Positions 48,443 to 60,411 of a stretch of DNA of 64,000 bases are shown here, one piece after another; the stretch's first letter is position 1; each line of letters opens with the position of its first letter. The notes under the pieces are model-generated. The model was not told the origin of the DNA. It was given only the letters and a program-made list of their open reading frames with translations, and made no database searches. The translations under genes were made by a program, and so were the position numbers. Location: the NCBI GenBank assembly GCA_944470555.2, contig OX104134.1, positions 77,308,678 to 77,372,677 of the forward strand, given 5' to 3'. Source of the DNA: Heterobilharzia americana. Taxonomy: Eukaryota; Platyhelminthes; Trematoda; Strigeidida; Schistosomatidae.

Positions 48443-51400
48443 CTATAATTTAGAAACATTTCACATAGGGAAAGGACTGAAAATACAATACTGACAAACA
48501 TGACTAGGCAAACTTGTATAGGCATATGTACCAGATTATGGCTAGAGGTTAGAAACTAAACTCCTGACAAGTTTTTGAAAAAACACCTTAATTTTTCAGG
48601 TTTTCGATGATCAAATTATGAACCTGTTATTTAAATGTTTCTCCACATACTTCAGCCTGGATAACAGCAATATACGTAGCTAAGGTTGTAATAAAATTTA
48701 TTAATGTTCTTACGAATGTTGCTGATGCAAAAATCAATTAAAATATGAGATAATAGCAAATCTGTTTTGTTGGCGAAATATTGAAGCAAATAATGGAGAT
48801 TCAAAGATACCAACAAAAACAACTAAAACGGATTGAAGTTATGATACCCAAAGGAATTAGTTGGTTGAATAGTGATTAGGTAACAGAAAGATAAAAAACA
48901 AGGGCATTTACACTAAAATGATGAATTCTGAGATCCTTCACTTAGTGCGTAAGTACTGACTCTTAGCCCGTTACGAATCCTTAATAGGCAGCCAAATGCT
49001 CAATAAAAAAAACAGCAACCTCAAAGATCAGAAGCAGGTTTTATTTTATCCATAATGAGACATTAAGCGCTTGGCTTCGTTTTAAAGGAATATCGTACAC
49101 TAGAACATATGTAGTTTTTAAAGCAGTTGTTGGGTTACGCTGTGTATCACTCTTAATACATTTCAATAAAAAAGGTCGATTCCGTTGTATGTACCGCTGA
49201 CTTCATCCGCAATCCTGCTAATTTCTTGGTGATGAAGGTGACGGTGTACTATCTGTAAAAATGGGACATTTGTACTGGTGATCGCCAATTCCATGAACCT
49301 GGCGTGAAGACAAAAAGAAGTGTCTTTTTCCTTCTGTTTATGTACCCTTTTATGTTTCTCAGGTATGAAACAAAACCTAGGTTTATTTTCAATAAATGAC
49401 AGCTTGATCAGGGTATATTTTCAAAAGTGAGGCAGGTGCGTAGTAAAGTAGTTATTGTTTATTAGGACGTTAGAAGATCATAAAATGCAGTTCAAAAAGA
49501 TGAACTCATGAAGCAACACCAGATGTGCCATGTCTATATTTGACACTTGTATGTAAAAGTAACTTCTCACAGCTATCACAGGTGTAGTTCACAGTATGAG
49601 ATATCGGATGAAGACAGGAACTACGGAAAAGCTCTTAAGTTCCAAATAAAACGGCTTCAGAGTACCTCCTAAGTCAAAATAGGTGGTAACGTAAACTGCA
49701 ATAAGGTTTACTATTTTTGTTCACACACCAACGAAAATTATCCTAAAACTAAAAGTGCCTGTGGCCATTTTCAATACCTACTAGGTTTATACTGAAGTCA
49801 GGGGTTAAAAAATGAATGCATTCAAAAAATTCGAACCCAATTCATATGGCAGTACAATATATGAGTGAAAGTAGTCACTGACAGTTTAGTAACTCACAAC
49901 AGACAGTACCAAAGGCCCCACCCAACCCTGTTCCAGTATTTCCACATCAAAAGTAGTTCGCTCAAGAAATATAGCATTTTCCTTTGAGTCAAACAGGCAT
50001 ATCAACGTATAACTAAAAAAAAATACCGTTGGTCACAGTTGCTACATTTTTCAGCATCCCAAAGAGGAAATCAGTAGGATAAAGATAAAAGGGCAAATAA
50101 AATCGAATACGAGTGAAGAGATTGCTAGTAAGTGCGCACTCTCAATTCCACTGCTAACCAGCACCGATAATATCACTTTAAAACGGATCTTCAGCCATGA
50201 CGGAGGTATTCGGTTAAGAGACTCATGTGTCGCTAAGGCTCGGTTAAATTTGTAGGGTAGGTAAGCGTGAAATCCTAAGTATTACTGGATTAAGTTTCGG
50301 CATTTCGATAGTAGAAGGTAAGTAAACATCCTTCCCCATGACTTGCTTTCCGCCGTATCGACGATTTTGGCATTACTGTGTGAGTTGTTAGTGGTTTATG
50401 GTGTGAAAACCAGATGTATATAATATTATCAGTGATCAGTGCGGAGATTTTGCCGCAAATTTCGAAAAAGTAAAGCGTACCATAACAAAACTGAAAATAA
50501 CTCCAGGTTAACTAAGTAATAAACGGACTTTTACCGAGGTACGGTTCATAGATGAGAAAGCAGATTTAAAAGCAGGGCTTTTTAATAGAACCGTAAGAGA
50601 CAGCGTTGAAGGGAAAAGCTGCTTCATACAACACGTCCCAGACACGCTCAAAAACGAGACACGATATAACGAAAGACATAATTTGAAGAAGAAAAGTGCA
50701 AACTTTCTGTGGGAATTCACAAAAACACGCCCTGATGATTCCACGACGGATTACCACACCATGACACTGAGAGGCGCAAAGATACCCAAAATAGACACAG
50801 AATTACAATGAAAAGCATTCCACGAAGGAGAATGGCAAGGATACACCACAAGCGAAGGCATAAATGAAACACGGAGAAAAACAAATCATCGAGGCTGATA
50901 GGAATCGCCATCGATCTCGTCTTACAAACATGTTTTCTTCGAACCCAGACAGTCTGCTTCACTATGCTGCATCACTTCAACAGTAGGAGTCTGTTGACTG
51001 CTGGGCTCCGATGGACTGATTACTAGCAACGAAGAAAAGGTGGAGTTCTCCACCGACCAGTATTTTCAAGCTTTTAATCGTCGTCACTCGCCCAGTTTTG
51101 TGCGAATACATCACCGACCAAGTGGTTCTCTCGGTAGTTGGCCCAAGCGTTGAGGTAGTACAGAGCATCCTGCTTTTGATCACAAAGGCAAGAGAATGGA
51201 AATGGCGAGATAATTACCCCTGTATCTAAGAAGGGCAACCGACAGCTGGTTGATGATGGGATCTACAAGAATGGAAGAAGCTCCACTCGTTCCACTCAGA
51301 ATAACTCAGGCTTGATAGCGTTAGACTGGGAGCCCAAACGCATAACCTTTTTGTGGTGAATTCTTAGACGTATCCTTTTATTTTGGGCGGATGACTGACA

Positions 51401-51583
51401 CAGGCTAATTGAAATTCTTCCTCTTCACCGAGTAAACTCTAACAAATCAGTCAACCACTCGAGGTGGAAACATCTAAGTAGGTAGTGCAAGCAGACAGTT
51501 CAACGCAAATTGACAGTCATTTCTCCTGTACAAAACACCACTGAAGACTAAAAAACAACGGGAAACATTTTCAAATCACACAC
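48443..51583 (-). other. Glycogen phosphorylase intron 1
   Basis: A 3141-base intron with gtgtgt at the donor. Its 5' third (about 50512-51300) carries a non-LTR retrotransposon relic in antisense orientation. The remainder is AT-rich with nothing recognised. Confidence 0.8.
50512..51300 (+). mobile_element. Non-LTR retrotransposon relic (CR1/Jockey-type linker and RT start) in intron 1
   Basis: The plus strand is open for 99 codons at 50512-50812, with NLKKKSANFLWEFTKTRPDD, the pattern seen before the RT domain of CR1/Jockey elements. A second stretch, 50996-51090, reads LLGSDGLITSNEEKVEFS then TDQYFQAFN, matching the GxLTSDEEKAE...YF linker. Near 51210 IITPVSKKGNR resembles the first RT motif. 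Stops and frameshifts intervene. The assignment rests on pattern memory and is moderate. Confidence 0.5.
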
Positions 51584-51817
51584 CTTTGGATCTTCCCTGT
51601 GATAAAACTGCTGAGTTCGAATCCAACGTGAGCAAAGATGGTCCCAGACAGTACGTGCCAATGCATGATAGAAGTCAAGAGACGTTGCGACGTTTCTATC
51701 TTTGACTCCATCAAAGTGCAAGTGTCTGTTGAAGCCTGATTTCAGGTTGGACACATTTTCCAACTGTGCTATTCCTCTAACACTTATCTGCTTCCTTTTC
51801 TCGGCATCAGACAACAT
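51584..51817 (-). CDS. Glycogen phosphorylase, exon 1 (residues 1-78, start codon)
   Basis: Starts at ATG 51817-51815 ([15 protein letters not shown]). A GTG-initiated frame two codons upstream is less likely. The first 78 residues of glycogen phosphorylase are encoded. [10 protein letters not shown] holds Ser12, the equivalent of the regulatory Ser14 phosphorylated by phosphorylase kinase in rabbit muscle enzyme. [23 protein letters not shown] follow. At the AMP site, Trp67 and Arg69 equivalents (Trp65, Arg67) and Asp42 (Asp40) are kept, but the Tyr75 equivalent is His73. The donor gtgtgt at 51583 is phase 0. With the three following exons, 263 of about 840 residues are present. The gene runs leftward. 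Confidence 0.95.
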
Positions 51818-52701
51818 TTTCACAACCAGAATGAGTTAACACCGTTATACGAGTAAATGCAAACAGTACAGTTAAACAAATATCAATGCGAAAGATAAAG
51901 CTGAAATACGAAAGGTAGATTTACTGCATTTACTGCTTAAAATCTTATTTTCCTACATCTATTGACTTTTTAAATCGTTATGGAATTGGAAGGTCTTCAG
52001 AAGACAATCCACTTCTGGACGTGGCTACCAGTGGTTACGAGGAGTTAATTAAGGGTATTTATAGGCAAGCATCTATACACATTCGGTGGGAAAACCGAGT
52101 CTAAGATACAGTTGGTAACTTTCCCAAACCGTGGTATACACCTATCAGTATTGTAGGTGGTTTCAAACTCCCTAAACTTTATTTTGTAAATGATACATAA
52201 GGTAGGACTCACACCTGCAGAAGAGCTGGATACGATGTTGCAGTAAAATGTTGCCTAAACGACACCTAGTCTACACCGCAACATCATAAACCTCGAATTT
52301 TCGATGAGTAACACAATAAAGTCTAATTTGTGTTGCAGTATCTCGGCTGTCTACGGGTTCCATTGTGTTTATCAGACGAAACCAAGGGGACGCCCGATGA
52401 GTTTCTATGGAAATCCGGACTACCGAATATCTTGGCTGTTTGGACAAGCGGATTTTGGGGCTGACCACATTCTGCAGGGTCAACACACATTTGACATTCG
52501 TACATCACGAAGTCATGTGCGCCAACAGGAGGTGCGTTCCACCCTCAATTTCGAAATGAGAAAGATACATAAGGTGATAAGCAAATCCACTCGTAAACTA
52601 CCTGGCTGAGAATGCCACAAGTGAGCGAACGACAGGACGAGAAGCCGCCAACATATTACTTCAAAGGAGAAAAGGTATCAACTGCCGCTACTTGCTACTA
52701 C
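51818..52701. other. Upstream region of glycogen phosphorylase
   Basis: Contains the presumed 5' untranslated region and promoter of glycogen phosphorylase (minus). No clear TATA box was seen close to the ATG. The plus frame at 52304-52609 has no recognised motif, and its position directly before the Gypsy-type LTR gives no clue. Confidence 0.4.
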
Positions 52702-53044
52702 TGTACCGTCACACAATCCCCCAAAATCAATAGCTCAGTGTTTGACGACTTTCGACATGGTGCTGAGCTTGATAGTTTAACTGGACTCGCTAAACTGAAG
52801 ACACCCGGTCAAGCACCCTCGCCATTCGGCACGCTGTAGTGTTACGTTTCACTGCTCGTATTCTACCCTCTAGCCAGTTAGTTGGAACTCACCGGTATCT
52901 TGGCACAACCACCCAAATATACCATTCCATCCGACTACGCTATCGTGTTCTTCCTTGGTCTCTTGTTCGTGGGTACATAACAGGTCCAAATAATTAGTGA
53001 CTGGTCTTTGTGTCTGTCAAGTCCGCACCGGGACAAATCCTAAA
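52702..53044 (+). repeat. 5' LTR
   Basis: Starts TGTACCGTCACAC and matches 55357-55700 over its full length. Shared blocks include 'gccagttagttggaac', 'ggtatcttggcacaacca', 'tcgtgttcttccttggtctc' and 'taattagtga'. The match ends at 'ctaaa', where a TTGGTGGGCCCG primer-binding-like sequence follows. Confidence 0.88.
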
Positions 53045-53251
53045 TTGGTGGGCCCGACATGATCACATATCCCGACCATAGCAAATATTGAATTGGTGGG
53101 CCCGTTCCATTTTATATTTGTACATTGTTTTCATTTCGATAACATTTATACATCCACTTACTACACTCTCTCATATCCAACCACACTCCCAAGCTTATTC
53201 GTATTAAGCCGGCTACGAGGACTATCCAACTGGTGCCATACTGAGTAGACA

Positions 53252-53964
53252 ACGCGGAAACATGGTTTCTGTATACCGAGGCAGATTTTCGAGAACAGGG
53301 TGTCTCAGATCCTCATTCTCGATTTCTTGCTGTCATACGTTCACTACCGCGAGAATTAAATAGGCATGTTACGGCACGCGTGTCTAATCCTGAAGTTAGT
53401 GATCCTTGTGCACTTCCCAAGGCCGCACTCTTGAAGGAGAGCGATTTCACAGGTCGCCAGCACCTAGTCGAATTACTTCGTAACGTCTAGCTAGGCAGCA
53501 ACTCAGCTACTGAAGTCCTCTCACGTATGCGAGAAGTTATCGGCGCACGAACATCCGACAATGGCCCTTCCCGGGAACTATTTCTCTCGAAACTACCACA
53601 ACTGGTGCGAACCGTGTTGGTGACACTGCAGTCAGTCCCACTCGATGACCTGGCAGTCTCAGCAGATGAAGTACTGGAGATCCCTAGCAGACCCGTCTCG
53701 AACGTATATTCTATCTGCGACAAACCAGAGAGCCAGGATTCAGAGGTGACGAAGCTGTGCAACTCCGCTAGACAATAGCTAGGATCTCGAAGTCCTAGTT
53801 CACGTTGCACCCCATAGAAACGCATCTTAGTGCACCTCAGCGAATCACGTGGTTGCCCCAAAACTAAACCTAACACGGTGGAAAACCCTAAATGGTGCTG
53901 GTTTCATAGTACTTACGGAGACGAAGCCAGAAAATGTCGGGAACCATGCAGTTTTAACAAGGAC
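53252..53964 (+). pseudogene. Gypsy-type gag (broken)
   Basis: A frame reads AETWFLYTEADFREQGVSD, then PHSRFLAVIRSLPRELN, then ALLKESDFTGRQHLVELLRN, an in-frame TAG near 53490, and continues SATEVLSRMREVIGAR, SRELFLSKLPQLVRTVL and LDDLAVSADEVLEIPS. This is the capsid region pattern of trematode Gypsy gag. After a frameshift a CCHC-like knuckle follows near 53898-53952 (CWFHSTYGDEARKCREPC). At least one stop and one frameshift are present. Confidence 0.8.
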
Positions 53965-53993
53965 ACAAACTCGGGAAACGGCCAAGCCGACAC

Positions 53994-54720
53994 GTGTTCA
54001 CGGCAACCGTAGCCAGTGGAAACAGCCGTTTGCTCTACGCCACGGATATAAAAACAAAAGTTCGCTACATCGTCAACACCGGCGCAGGAATTAGCGCTCT
54101 TCCCGCACCGACAAAAGGGGGCGTCATCATGACCCATCCTTCAACCTCCAAGCAGCTAACGACAAGGCAATCGCGACGTTTGTGAGACGGTATGCCCACC
54201 TCAACTCAGGTTTACGTAAACCTATCCACGGGATTTTCCTCCTGGTTGACGTTTCTATGCCCATCATTGTCATAGATTTGCTAGACCATTACGATCTACT
54301 CGCAGATGCTCGTCGTCGTCACCTGATAGATAACAACACAAAGTTATCTATTGGTGGCACCACACACATAGGTTCGAGTTTAGCCATTGTTAGAACCAAA
54401 CAGTCAGGCGAGGCGTCCTACCAGGCAGTTCTGGAGAAATATCCAGAGTTGCAGCAACCGAAGCATACTCTTCCGTGCATAACCAGCAATGTTATGCATC
54501 ACGTCACAACCACAGGTCCACCTGTGGCATCCAAAACGCGCTGTCTAGCCCCCGATAAGCTCAAAACTGCGAAGAGTGAATCTGATCATGTGCTGGAACT
54601 GGACATACTCAAACCGTCAAACAGTCCTTGGGCATCACCATTGCACATGGTTTCCATAGAGGATAGCAACGACTAGCGTCCAACCGGTTATTACCGTAGG
54701 CTTAACGCCAAAACAGCACC
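53994..54720 (+). pseudogene. Gypsy-type protease and start of reverse transcriptase (broken)
   Basis: The protease part reads NSRLLYATDIKTKVRYIVNTGAGISALP. The catalytic DTG has become NTG, which should abolish activity. After a frameshift, 54182-54676 reads FLLVDVSMPIIVIDLLDHYDLL, then QAVLEKYPELQQPKHTL, GPPVASKTRCLAPDKLKTAK and PSNSPWASPLHMV. A stop at 54674 follows, then RPTGYYRRLNAKTAP. This is the Gypsy protease end and the first RT motifs. Confidence 0.82.
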
Positions 54721-54767
54721 AAAGGATAGCCCAATTATCGAAACTCTTGACGATGTGCCTCGTAATG

Positions 54768-54856
54768 CACAGTTGCAACAACCATCGGCGCAACAGAAAA
54801 CACGATCAGGTCGAACCGTCAGGTTCTCGGAGTATTTAAAGTCGTATTCAACTTAG
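54768..54856 (+). pseudogene. C-terminal remnant of Gypsy-type pol
   Basis: QQPSAQQKTRSGRTVRFSEYL, followed by a stop, resembles the tail of trematode Gypsy polyproteins (TRSGRxVRF). It follows the RT start after only about 50 bases, so the RT core, RNase H and integrase have been deleted. Confidence 0.6.
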
Positions 54857-55356
54857 TGGTGTGAAATAAGATGTGCCAATCATATTTTTAACTTACAAAT
54901 TTTTTTCCGAGGAACTATTTTTCCTATTTACCGGCAATGCAAAACTCCTCGCACACTTTGCCTTTTTATATCAATTTTTATTAACATGTAAAGAAACTTT
55001 TTCAAAAAAAACGGTGAAAATGAAAGTAAATTTTTATTTTCGATATGTTTATACATAACTAATTCCCAATTTTAAGAAAGGTTTTCGTGGTACTAAAGAC
55101 TTTTATTTATATTCCAGGTGCAACGAGCACTGGATGGAACGTCACAGAAAACTGGGGACCGCGATCGACGTACAATTCAATTTATTGCATTTCATTTCTC
55201 ATCTGAAACGACACCCTAGAATAAAATCAGACAACCAGTGGCCACATCACGCAGTGAGCCCATCGGAAGAGTTTTACCAGTAGAGAAACCAATAGGTTTT
55301 TACTTCCAGCTGGTATCGTCTTAGGGTCATCACGAACCCAATAGGGGGGAGTGATC
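54857..55356 (+). other. 3' untranslated part of the Gypsy-type element
   Basis: AT-rich sequence between the pol stop and the 3' LTR. It ends in a polypurine tract (aggggggag, about 55343-55351) that would prime plus-strand synthesis. Confidence 0.6.
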
Positions 55357-55700
55357 TGTAGCGTCACACACTTCCCTAAAATCAATAGCCTACGGTTTGA
55401 CGAGATTCAACATTGATGCTGACCTTGATAATTTAACTGGAATCGCTAGGCTGAGGGCACTCGGTCAAGCATCCTCTCCATTTGGCACTCTGTCGTCTTA
55501 CGTTACACTGCTTGTATTCGACTCTCTAGCCAGTTAGTTGGAACGCATCGGTATCTTGGCACAACCATCCAAATATACTGTTCCATCCGACTAGGCTATC
55601 GTGTTCTTCCTTGGTCTCCTACTCGTGGGTATATAGCGAGTCCGAATAATTAGTGATTGGTCTTTGCGTCTGTGAAGTTTGCACAAGGCCAAGTACTAAA
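55357..55700 (+). repeat. 3' LTR
   Basis: Begins TGTAGCGTCACAC and ends in 'ctaaa'. It is collinear with the 5' LTR with numerous substitutions, so the insertion is not recent. It directly follows the polypurine tract. Confidence 0.88.
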
Positions 55701-58249
55701 CTGTGATAAGCGCAGCTCCAACATAAGCCTCTTTGTCATTTGGCGCTTCCTTTTATTATCAATTTATCAACCCAAGCTATCGGAAGTGCCCGTTTACTAG
55801 GAATTATGTTAATACGGACAGAGTCACGCGAGACCTACCGGGAACCGAAGAGTAGCTGGCCGGCCGCATCTTTCCAGTGCTTATCAACAAACTCGACCTA
55901 TTCCTTCCAGCCACTGACAGATTTCTAAGAATATATGGTTGTTGTGTGCTGCGATGACCACAGAATGAGATGTCATCACAGAGTGCGGCTGGTAGCACGT
56001 AAAAAGCTTTTAATCACTGAAGACAAATGGATCCCTTCTTTCCATTAAGGACTCTTAGCTTCCTGATAGACGGTTCCATGAAATTAAAAAAATCCAGTGT
56101 CGAATATTTGCCAACAAAATATTTCATACAACTTGTAGAAGAGCTTGTTAGGTGCACAGGTTCGAAAATTCGTCACTCTGTCGTTACACCAGTCAAGTCA
56201 GAGCCCCAAGACAATGGACAGGGTAGTTTATGATAATCCATTCACGTAGCTAAGCAGTTCTTTACTGCATGAAAGTTATCTCGCTTGCGGAGAATTCCGT
56301 TACTTAACGCAGCGGAAATAAGGTTTTCTTTTCTAATTGCTTGATTACGGTCAGATATTTAGACAAGACCGATGGTTAATCAATCAACCCTAACTCGAAA
56401 CCGGGTGGCATGTACTTCAGCGATAATTATTTTGGCGGTAGTTATGCTGCAACGAACAGTATTTCATTTCTCGAACAATCCCTTCAAACGTTAGAAAGTT
56501 CCTCTTTCACGGGTCATCAACGGTTCTCTAAAATAAGCAGCCCACATCACAAACGCCCACATCTGCGCTTGTTGGTATATCCTTGTTGTACATGCTTTTG
56601 AGGGGACCCTTGAACAGTAACGCTGGGCTGCACTCCAGAGGATCGCTCGGTTCGAAACAATTGGAAGGAAGCGGCCAAGGGGTGGTTAATTTTCAAGTCA
56701 AACATGCATGACCTGTGACGGTTTATATGTTTTCTGTGACCTTGTAATGTCTACACTCTTCCGCAAAGACATTCAGTCGATCTGGAACTCTTACGTATGA
56801 GCGTGTGGCTGTTCGCAAGTGTTCGGTGTGGCACGGTTTCTTGTGGAAGCCCTTGAAGGGTTACAGCCTCTTTTCAAGAATCGCGGGATGCTTGTCGCCT
56901 ACATAACATCAAAATTAATATGACAGATCTCTGTACTGGCCACGCATAAACCCCGGAGGCTCCCACTGGAAACGGCACCCGGCCGACTCAAAGCTGGGCA
57001 GACCAATCAGGGATTGGGTATGAGTACACAAGGCCCCTAATACCGTGAGGGGTGTGATGAAACGAAGAGAACTGAGCCTACCTCGGAGTGAATTATTGCC
57101 CTCTGACCTCCTTAAAAAGGCCCAGAACTCCCTGAAAGCTGCCGGAAACAATCAGGATCCGCTGGATATTCTAGGCAATTGCACGTCTGAGCTACGGATT
57201 CTCCTGACGTCCTTCTAGGATGGTGTAGAAACTACCGAGGTATATATGTGTAATTATTTTTATTCTCACCTCGACCTGACAAAAACCCTTTATTAGTCTG
57301 CGACTCCTCTCTGCTTTTCTGGAACCGAATTACCTGCAGGTGTGAAGCCCGAGGTTATTTTTCAAAAGCCCATGCACATACGAGCATACGTGCACATATT
57401 TATGTAGCCAGATCATCTCGTATATTTATCCCAGTGGTATCCTTTAGTCGAAATCGTCCTTCATCTTAGTAACCTATCTAAGTGACTTTATTACACGCGG
57501 CCAGCTGCTCTCAGACGCTTGTCAAATTTTAGGTACCGTGATTACAAGTTAATGTCACTCCGGTTTTAGTTACTAATATGGGAAAAGCCAGCGAGCTGTT
57601 AGAGGGTATGGCTGCCACTGAGTCCTGCAGATAGAAATATGCCTCCTATTCAGACAGGGCTTACAGAAGAGGAGATGGAAGTTCATGTCAGGCGACTAAT
57701 CAACTCGTGACTGCTCGCACCAATCAACAGCAGTTTCAGTAGTAACAACACAGGTGTCAGTGCTATGACCAAAATGCAAGCCTTCTGGCTACAACCTAGC
57801 TTGAAGTTGGAAGTCGGTAGGGGGAAACCAGTTGATGAATTCTTCCAATAATTTCTGGTATCATGTATGAGGTAGCATATTCAGTAAGCTGACATTTTCG
57901 GCCAAAATTATGCTCAGAATTTTATCTTCAAGCTCAGGTTGGAATCAGAAGAGAAGAGGAAAGCATGAGCAGAAACCGGAGGCCGATATACCACACAAGA
58001 CGAAACTGGGAAGACTGAAGTTCCTATCGTCTTAGAGACACTCGAGTCACATGTACACTTTAGTTTATGCATAAAAAAATAACTCATGATTTTCTTGAGT
58101 AAAGTTTGTACAAGGTTCTGGATATGCCACTTTACTTGTAAGCGTACGGAGAAAACCGGCTGTGCATCAAGGTGAAATATACTCTACTGATGTGTATTTT
58201 GCTGACCAGACAACCTAAGCTAGTGAAATAGCAGTCAAACGCCCTGTGA
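55701..58249. other. No recognisable gene
   Basis: Short ORFs only. Around 57620-57860 a plus frame (IQTGLTEEEMEVHVRRL, then KMQAFWLQPSLKLEVGRGKPVDEFF) looks protein-like and could be a decayed gag-type remnant, but no family could be named. Confidence 0.4.
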
Positions 58250-60411
58250 AATATTGTTTGGGTCCATTAGGACAAAAGTGTTTGGGATTGGTGATAGCCT
58301 TACTTTATACGTTCAGAGGTCCTAGTATATTTTCATTAGCCCAGAACGTATATGTAGTGACTAAGCGGCTGATGGACTCATCATCTGTGAGGAGCTCATT
58401 AAGTGAGGAGCGGAAGACAGGTGATGAACTTGCAGTACGTATCTCCTCAGGAAGTCTCTTTCTGATGTGTCAGAACTTACTGAGGAAGAAGTTACCACGC
58501 ATATCGGTCCTGAAACACTCAGTTTCAGTCGATAGTTTGTGGTCACGTATATTGTAAGCAGACGTTACAACTATTTTAATTTCTGGGCCACATGAGTGCA
58601 TTTGCTCACAAAGTGGTTTATAACAAAATGTAAGATGCATTCTAGGTCGCCTCTTCCAGAGGCGTTCTAGTCCTAGCATGTTGCATCCGGAGATGTAGTC
58701 GGCTCCTGGTGTTCCTAATGTAAAGTGGCATTGCACCCCTTCTATCTTTGGTTTGGCGTCTATTCAAAAGCTACTTATGACAAGTGAGCAGTATTCTAGG
58801 ACTGGACGGATGCATACTTGTCGAGTAGGACCCTTGATTCAGTACTACAAAAGTTACGACTGATGCATCCTGGGGGTCTGCGTGGCTTAGTTTCACCATA
58901 CAATGCCTGCTCAGAGGAATTCAAGTCGCTGGAATGCCTAAGCCCTAGGCCCGAGGCAGAACTACGTTTTGGTAACAGCTGTCCAGATACTTCAAATATC
59001 AGGTCAAGGTTACTGTTGCCAATGCAGATCCACCCGCATTTGTTGGTGTTGAACTGCAGAAGAGTATCAGCCCACTAGGAAGAAAGCTTTTCTGATTCAT
59101 GTTGAATAGCGGTCATAGTATCACCTAGCTCATAGCTATAAAGAGAGTAAACGACTTTTAGGTCGGCAGCGTATAGAAGAGCGTCACCTGTGGCGAAACG
59201 GTTGCAAACACCGCCAATGTAGATGGCAAACAAAAGAGGCCCGAGAACGCCACCCTGCACAACTTAACTTGTTATTCGGGTGCGATCACCGAGAGGTGAT
59301 TTTAGCCAGCTTAGCAGAGGGTTGCTAATACCTAATAACTTTTCAGGTAGTATATGTACGAAACTATGTCAAGTCCCTTCGATATATCAAAGTACAGTAC
59401 AAGGACTATGTTGCATGCCTTACTGCTACCGGTAATGATGTTGAAGAAGTCGAAATGACACGTAATGCACAATCCGTTTTTCATAAAGGCCGGCTGAGAC
59501 TTCGTTATAAAATCTTCTGCAAGCAGGTATTCAGACATACTACCTTTTGCAACTTTCTCCATAGTTTGTGGTGTGGCTGCGATTGCATTGATGGGTCTGT
59601 AGTTGCTGACACTAGCCTAGTCCCCAGGTTTGTAGTGTGGAATCGCAAAGCTAGCTTTCCGTTCGGTTGGATACGTCCCATTTTTTATAGAAAGGTTGAA
59701 CAACTTAAACAGAATCAAGGGAAGGTCCTGTCCACCATTCCTTAGGGCTATCGAATCGAGGCCGTCTATTCCCATTCTTTTTGTGGGCCCCAGACTTCTG
59801 ATGGCTTCAGCTACATTTTCGCGAGTAAATTCTACGGTCTCGAAATGGCTGCTGGAGAGTGGCATGCTACTGATGGGAGTACGCGTCTCACAACTGAAAT
59901 TTCCGAACCAGTCACTAAATAGTCCGCAAATCATAACTGGGTTGCTGCAGACCACTCTGTTATGGAGCAAGTAATGTATATCTCTCTCCGTTCGAAGGAA
60001 TTTCTTCGGAAGTGACGTTAGACTGTACACCTTGGAGCTAGTTCTAGAAGCTTGTTACTCATCATTTTGAGCTTTTTGCGCATATAAGCTTTTGGCTGAT
60101 TTCAGGGCATCATGGACCGCGTGCAGCGGGGAGAAACCCTTGGTGGAGTGGTACAGAGTCGGCAGTCACCCAATCTTTTCCGGTATATCGCTGGAATGTA
60201 TTCTGGGTGGCGATCTAGTTTAACTGTTTTCACCGGAGCAGCAGCATCCAGACACGATGTAACATGTTCGTAAACAAGGGGTAACGTTGTTGTCAGTGAG
60301 TCAGTGGTAAAGTAGTCTTCTCAAGGAGAGAACCTTAGAAGCTCTGTGAGCAGTTTCCAGTCTGTATCTGTATGGCTGCAATATTCGACAACCCGTAAGG
60401 CTTGCTTGCTA

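Larger units (their letters stand above)
52702..55700 (+). mobile_element. Gypsy-type LTR retrotransposon, internally deleted
   Basis: Two LTRs of about 343 bases flank 2.3 kb of internal sequence in the order primer-binding region, gag, zinc knuckle, protease, start of RT, end of pol, polypurine tract. Intact relatives are about 5 kb or more. The missing part is most of RT, RNase H and integrase. Stops, frameshifts and the LTR divergence show that this copy is old and inactive. No target-site duplication was identified with confidence. Confidence 0.88.
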
